Below, one piece after another: positions 60,033 through 64,000 of a DNA stretch of 64,000 nt. Numbering within the stretch: the stretch's first letter is position 1; each line of letters begins with the position of its first letter. The notes under the pieces were generated by a model. It searched no databases and was not told the origin of the DNA. It saw nothing but the letters and a program-made list of their open reading frames with translations. This DNA is from Arthrobacter sp. UM1 (lineage in GTDB: Bacteria > Actinomycetota > Actinomycetes > Actinomycetales > Micrococcaceae). Location of the stretch: positions 1 through 64,000 of the forward strand of contig NZ_JACWAB010000008.1 of NCBI RefSeq assembly GCF_020483305.1. Reading direction: 5' to 3'. Made by a program: the position numbers and the translations under genes.

Positions 60033-62086
60033 CGCTGCCCCAGCCTTCCGAGCCGGTGCTGCGGCTGGAGAGTGTCCGAAGGGTGTTCGGGCCGGCCCCG
60101 GAGACCGTGGCCTTGGATCATGCGTCTCTCGAGGCTTTCGCGGGCGAAGTCCTCGCCATCGTGGGCCCCTCTGGCTCCGGCAAGTCCACGCTGCTCAACA
60201 TCATGGGCCTTCTGGATCGTCCCACAGACGGGCGCGTTGAGATCCTCGGCACCGAGGTCTCGACCCTGACCGAACGGGAACGGGACCGCTTCCGTGGAAA
60301 CCACCTCGGCTTCGTGTTCCAGTCCAGCCACCTCATGGGACACGAGAACACACGTGTCAATGTCGCGCTCGGCCTGCGCCTCCAGGGCCGCCCGTTTCGG
60401 GAGCGAGTGCACCGCGCCGTGGAGCTCTTGCACGAATACGGCCTCGGCCACCGCGCGTCTTCGCCCTCACGGCTGCTCTCCGGCGGGGAGAGGCAGCGCG
60501 CGGCAGTGGCCCGAGCTGTGGCCGGAGCTCCCGCGCTCATCCTCGCCGACGAGCCCACAGGCAGCCTCGACAGCGCCAACGCCCGCACCGTCATGGGTCA
60601 TCTGCGCTCGCTGGCCGAACAGGGCGCTGCCGTCGTCGTCATCACCCACGACCCGTCTGTGGCGGCCTGGGCAGACCGCCGCCTCGAGATGCTGGACGGA
60701 CGCCTTTCCGCCGGGCAGACAGAGAACGCTGTCCCGCTCGCCGCCGAGGGCCTCCCCTCCGCCTCTCTGCTGCCGACGACGTCGCAAGCCGCCCGCCCGG
60801 GCAGGGCACGGTCCGCGCGGACGGGGCCCCCACGGCGCCGACCCGTTGGAGAGCCCATGACCCGCCGTCTGGCCACCCGAGCGGCCGACTCCGCGTCTGA
60901 CGCCGTGAACGCCGTCTGGGCCTCTGCGACGCGCGGCCTTCTGCTCATTCTGGCGTTCGCCCTGGGGGTGGGAGGACTCGTGGCATCCACCGGCCTCGCT
61001 GAGACCGCTCGAGCACAAGTCTCCGACAGGATCGACGCCGCAGCCCTCAGCCGCTTGGCCTTCACGGACGAGCGGAAGCCCGCTCCGAACGCCCACGAGC
61101 CCGGTCACAGCGCACCGCAGGCGGAGCAGTACCGCGCCGTCCCCGAACCCTCCGAGCTTCACGCAGTCGAGGAAGCCGTCTCCAGACTGGCGGGTGTGGT
61201 GAGCGTGGGCTTCGAAGGCCTCGATCCCGTTCAGGGGGTCACACGCGTCGTAGGGCTCCACACCGTTGACAGGCAGAAGCCCGTCAGCATCGCCGCCGCG
61301 AGTGCGGGGCGGATGCGGCAGATCGACCCGGCACCGCTCCCCCTCTGGGACGATGAGGCTGGCGGGGACCAAGCGGTCCTCGGCGCGGACGCCGCGCAAG
61401 CCCTCAGTGTGGACCGGGCCGCACCCGAGGTGACGGTTTATGTCGGAAGCGCCCACACCAGCGTGGTTCGCGTTCTCGCTCCGCGCGGCGATCCCCTCGT
61501 GGACTCCCGGGTCTTTGTGAATCCGGCCGCTGCGCGGAAAACCGGCCCCTTCCGGCTCTCTTACACGGTTGAAACCCGGCCGGGCTTCACCACCGCGCTC
61601 GCCGAGGCGATTCCGCGCACCCTCAGCCCGGGGTCCCCGGGCGCGATCCACGTTCAGACCACCGCCGACCTGCGCTCGCTGCGTCGAGGTGTAGGCAGTG
61701 ACCTCTCGGTCATGGCAGGCGTTCTCTCGGCTGTCCTCCTCCTCTTGGCCTCGCTCTCCGCAGCCACGAGCATGCACCTCTCCGTCGTCAGCCGCACGGG
61801 CGAGATCTCATTGCGCAGGGCGCTCGGACAAAGCCGCGGATCAGTCGCCAGACAGTTCATTGCAGAGGGGGCCGTTATGGGCCTCGCGGGCGGGACCCTG
61901 GGCATCCTGTTCGGCATCCTGGCAGTCCTTGCCCTCAGCCTCGTCAACGGTTGGACCCCTGTGCTCGATCCTGCAGCGATGACCTCACTCGGCCTGGCCA
62001 CGGGAACAGGTGTGGGGGCTCTCGCGGCCGCGCTGCCGGCGTCGAAGGCCGCACGCATCGAGCCAGCGGCCGGACTGCGTCTGTGA
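60020..62086 (+). CDS. MacB-like fused ABC ATPase-permease
   Basis: This 688-residue protein joins a LolD/MacB-type ATPase (Walker A VGPSGSGKSTLLNIMG, signature LLSGGERQRAAVARAV, Walker B LILADEPTGSLD; residues ~10-230) to a FtsX-like permease. The first permease helix follows a basic linker (GLLLILAFALGVGGLVAST). A ~330-residue extracytoplasmic domain and three C-terminal helices (VMAGVLSAVLLLLASLSAAT; EGAVMGLAGGTLGILFGILA; GVGALAAALPASKAARIEP) follow. In most actinobacteria these are two genes, so the fusion is notable. The GTG overlaps the adaptor stop and is preceded by GGAGGG. It would export or handle a cell-surface molecule. Confidence 0.85.
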   Translation: MDSVTLPQPSEPVLRLESVRRVFGPAPETVALDHASLEAFAGEVLAIVGPSGSGKSTLLNIMGLLDRPTDGRVEILGTEVSTLTERERDRFRGNHLGFVFQSSHLMGHENTRVNVALGLRLQGRPFRERVHRAVELLHEYGLGHRASSPSRLLSGGERQRAAVARAVAGAPALILADEPTGSLDSANARTVMGHLRSLAEQGAAVVVITHDPSVAAWADRRLEMLDGRLSAGQTENAVPLAAEGLPSASLLPTTSQAARPGRARSARTGPPRRRPVGEPMTRRLATRAADSASDAVNAVWASATRGLLLILAFALGVGGLVASTGLAETARAQVSDRIDAAALSRLAFTDERKPAPNAHEPGHSAPQAEQYRAVPEPSELHAVEEAVSRLAGVVSVGFEGLDPVQGVTRVVGLHTVDRQKPVSIAAASAGRMRQIDPAPLPLWDDEAGGDQAVLGADAAQALSVDRAAPEVTVYVGSAHTSVVRVLAPRGDPLVDSRVFVNPAAARKTGPFRLSYTVETRPGFTTALAEAIPRTLSPGSPGAIHVQTTADLRSLRRGVGSDLSVMAGVLSAVLLLLASLSAATSMHLSVVSRTGEISLRRALGQSRGSVARQFIAEGAVMGLAGGTLGILFGILAVLALSLVNGWTPVLDPAAMTSLGLATGTGVGALAAALPASKAARIEPAAGLRL

Positions 62087-62097
62087 ACAGCTGACCC

Positions 62098-62769
62098 CTA
62101 ATACCCCCGCGGGTCCACCGTCCGGCTCCCGGCCACGGGCTCGGACCAGCCGAGCTCCTCGAGCAGCGCCTCCACGAGGTACCCCGTGAACCCCCAGACG
62201 AGCGTCTCCGCCACCTCGAACCCGGGCCCGCGGAAGACGTGGGAGTCCCGGCGCAGCTCCGTGGTGACGCGCAGGCTCGCGTCCGCCAGGTCCCGCACGG
62301 GCACGGTGAACACGCGGGCCGTCTCCCCCGGGTCCACGGGGGCCAGCAGCCGCGGCGCGTCCCACCAGGCGAGCACCGGCGTCACGAGGAAGCCCGAGAT
62401 CGGCACGGGCACCGGGTCCAGCGCGCCGAGCACGGTGTAGTCCTCCTCGAGCAGCCCCGTCTCCTCCTCGGCCTCGCGGACGGCTGCGGCCACCGCGCCG
62501 GAGTCCGCCGGGTCCTGGGATCCGCCCGGGAAGGCCACCTGCCCGGCGTGCGTGCGGAGCGTCGCGGCGCGCTGGGTGAGGAGCACGCTGACCTCCCCCT
62601 CGACCTCGCCGAAGAGCATGAGCACGCTCGCCTGGCGCCCGGAGCGGGCCGCGGACCTCGCGTAGTCCCGGTTCAGGCGGGCGAGCCGCGCCACGGGGCC
62701 GGCTGCGGCGCGCTCCACGAGGGCTTCGAGCTCGGAGCGGGCGGCACGGGAGTCAGTCGGGGCGGGCAC
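62098..62769 (-). CDS. Nudix hydrolase, CoA-pyrophosphatase type
   Basis: This 223-residue protein has the Nudix box GGSQDPADSGAVAAAVREAE, then EETGL, slightly lengthened as in CoA diphosphatases. The UPF0035-type segment LLTQRAATLRTHAGQVAFPG precedes it. It would cleave CoA or acyl-CoA to phosphopantetheine and ADP. It lies next to endonuclease III, as in other actinobacteria. Confidence 0.88.
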   Translation of the reverse strand: MPAPTDSRAARSELEALVERAAAGPVARLARLNRDYARSAARSGRQASVLMLFGEVEGEVSVLLTQRAATLRTHAGQVAFPGGSQDPADSGAVAAAVREAEEETGLLEEDYTVLGALDPVPVPISGFLVTPVLAWWDAPRLLAPVDPGETARVFTVPVRDLADASLRVTTELRRDSHVFRGPGFEVAETLVWGFTGYLVEALLEELGWSEPVAGSRTVDPRGY

Positions 62770-62778
62770 ACGGACACC

Positions 62779-63564
62779 CTACGCCGAGAGCGGGTATCCC
62801 ATCGCCCGCAGCTCGCGCCGGGTCTTCCCTGCGAGCATGAACTCCCGCAGCTCCTCGCGCCCCGGCGCCAGCTCGTACCTGCCGAGCGCCTGCGCGCCGA
62901 GCGGGTCCGTCTCCCCGATCCCGTAGCTGGGGCAGAGCTTCGCGATCGGGCAGATCCCGCACGCCGGCCGCCGCGCGTGGCAGATGCGCCGGCCGTGGAA
63001 GACGAGGTTCTGGGAGAGCACGGACCAGTCCTTGCGCGGGAACAGCTCGCCGACCTCCCGCTCGACCTTGACCGGGTCCTCGAGCTCCGTGAACCCGAGC
63101 CGCCGGGCCAGCCGCCCGAAGTGCGTGTCCACGGTGATGCCGGGGACGCCGAACGCGCCGTGCAGCACCACGTTGGCCGTCTTGCGCCCCACGCCCGGGA
63201 GCGTCACGAGGTCCGCCTGCCGCGGCGGCACCTCTCCCCCGAACCGCTCCACGAGCGCGCTCGCGATCCCCATGATGCTGCCCGTCTTGGCCCGGAAGAA
63301 CCCGGTGGGCCGCACGATCTCCTCGACGTCCTCCACCCGCGCCGCCGCGAGCGAGGCCGCGTCCGGGTAGGCGGCGAACAGCCGCGGCGTCACCTCGTTG
63401 ACGCGCACGTCCGTGGTCTGGGCGGAGAGCACGGTGGCCACGAGCAGCTCGAACGCGTTCTCGAAGTCCAGCTCCGGCACCGCGTACGGATAGAAGTCCG
63501 CGAGGATCCGGTTGATCTTCCGCGCGCGCCGCACGAGCCCCAGCCGCGTCTCCTCCCGCGCCAC
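62779..63564 (-). CDS. nth: Endonuclease III
   Basis: This 261-residue DNA glycosylase/AP lyase removes oxidised pyrimidines. The helix-hairpin-helix is [18 protein letters not shown] with catalytic Lys, and the catalytic Asp is in [15 protein letters not shown]. The 4Fe-4S cluster ligands are [17 protein letters not shown]. The GTG start overlaps the preceding gene's TAG. Confidence 0.95.
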   Translation of the reverse strand: MAREETRLGLVRRARKINRILADFYPYAVPELDFENAFELLVATVLSAQTTDVRVNEVTPRLFAAYPDAASLAAARVEDVEEIVRPTGFFRAKTGSIMGIASALVERFGGEVPPRQADLVTLPGVGRKTANVVLHGAFGVPGITVDTHFGRLARRLGFTELEDPVKVEREVGELFPRKDWSVLSQNLVFHGRRICHARRPACGICPIAKLCPSYGIGETDPLGAQALGRYELAPGREELREFMLAGKTRRELRAMGYPLSA

Positions 63565-64000
63565 TACGCGCGCTCGATCCCGCGGAGGTCCGCGAGCGTG
63601 CCCCGCGCCCCGTCCTCGAGCTCGACGACGAGCGAGTCTCCCCAGTCCTCCCGCGCCAGGATCCAGATCCCGGGCCGGGCATGGCCCACGACGACGCCGG
63701 TCCGCGCGTCCCGCACCGCCCTGCGCTCGGGCACCGCGAACCAGAAGGGCTGCCGGGAGTTCGGCTCCCGCCGGGTCTGGGGACGCTCCTCGCGGGCCCC
63801 CTGGGACCCGGCGCGGCCCAGACCGCGGGCGCTGTCCCCGCGTCCGGCCGGGCGGCTCTCCTGCTGCGCTCCGGCGGAGCCTGCGGCGGGGAAGGCCGTC
63901 GTCGCCGTCGTGCTCCCGAGGCTCGGCAGCGCGGTGGTCTGGAGCATGGCCGCCACCTTGGGGTTCGCGGCGGAGGCGCGCGTGGTGAAGTCGTGACCGA
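63564..64000 (-). CDS. Hypothetical protein, 5' end beyond the window
   Basis: The frame is open to the right edge and ends at 63564, overlapping nth. Residues visible from the edge begin [20 protein letters not shown] Gln/Arg/Gly-rich linker follows, then a compact end ([40 protein letters not shown]) that looks like a small beta-barrel. In-frame GTG 63956 and ATG 63947 exist, but similarity of style upstream suggests the true start lies outside. No function is recognised. Confidence 0.55.
   Translation of the reverse strand, partial: GHDFTTRASAANPKVAAMLQTTALPSLGSTTATTAFPAAGSAGAQQESRPAGRGDSARGLGRAGSQGAREERPQTRREPNSRQPFWFAVPERRAVRDARTGVVVGHARPGIWILAREDWGDSLVVELEDGARGTLADLRGIERA

Overview
The window is visibly GC-rich throughout, uses GTG and TTG starts freely, and packs genes with frequent 4-base ATGA/GTGA overlaps. 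The gene content (MenA/B/E, CcsB/ResB/CcdA/TlpA haem-delivery genes, the helicase plus Tad-pilus block, the 32-residue bS22/AURKAIP1-like basic protein, and the proC / TIM-barrel isomerase / Ppx-GppA group) points to a high-GC Gram-positive actinobacterium. Order Micrococcales, probably a relative of Micrococcaceae, fits best; the genus cannot be fixed from this sequence.

Layout. 0-1.4 kb: small repeats and an endonuclease-like protein. 1.5-6.3 kb: a beta-oxidation or phenylacetate-type operon (thiolase, enoyl-CoA hydratase, 3-hydroxyacyl-CoA dehydrogenase) behind a TetR-type palindrome, then an amino-acid permease. 6.5-9.8 kb: menB, menE, menA. 9.8-15.9 kb: a co-directional block of permease, glutamine-synthetase-like enzyme, amidohydrolase, M20 amidohydrolase and RpiR regulator. 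The two middle proteins look like the two halves of the fungal FluG protein as separate genes. 16-16.6 kb: an orphan XRE regulator behind spaced TGTCTAC repeats. 16.7-22.5 kb: c-type cytochrome maturation genes, a phosphatase, a glutaredoxin-like protein and bS22. 22.7-27.8 kb: an ArsR regulator, an AcuC-type deacetylase, TrkH/TrkA potassium uptake and proC.

The standout region is 28.2-39.1 kb, a RiPP biosynthetic cassette lying between proC and a TIM-barrel isomerase plus Ppx. A leftward operon starts with a 33-codon ORF whose product is acidic at its N terminus and ends in a Ser-x-Ser-x-Ser region (candidate precursor). A hairpin follows it. Then come a divergent ThiF-like partner protein, an S15-like alpha/beta hydrolase, a YcaO cyclodehydratase, a SagB-type oxidase-like protein, and two ABC exporter half-proteins. 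All junctions among these are overlapping or nearly so. A rightward pair (a propeller-like protein and an S9 peptidase) diverges from the precursor. A 17-bp palindrome resembling a Fur/Zur-family box sits between the two promoters. At the far end, 28.03-28.17 kb, lies a possible tiny transcription unit encoding a 19-residue Arg-rich peptide.

39-57 kb is mostly chromosomal core: Ppx/GppA, topoisomerase I, a winged-helix regulator, a methyltransferase, TrhO, a GNAT protein, an MrfA-like helicase, a complete minimal Tad secretion block and a PolA-like polymerase lacking a 5' nuclease. 57.2-62.1 kb is a second accessory cassette that begins noticeably AT-richer. It carries a secreted I36-type protein, a lipoprotein, a membrane-anchored adaptor with a peptidoglycan-binding domain and a MacB-like fused ABC ATPase-permease. 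The window ends with a Nudix hydrolase, endonuclease III and a gene cut by the edge.
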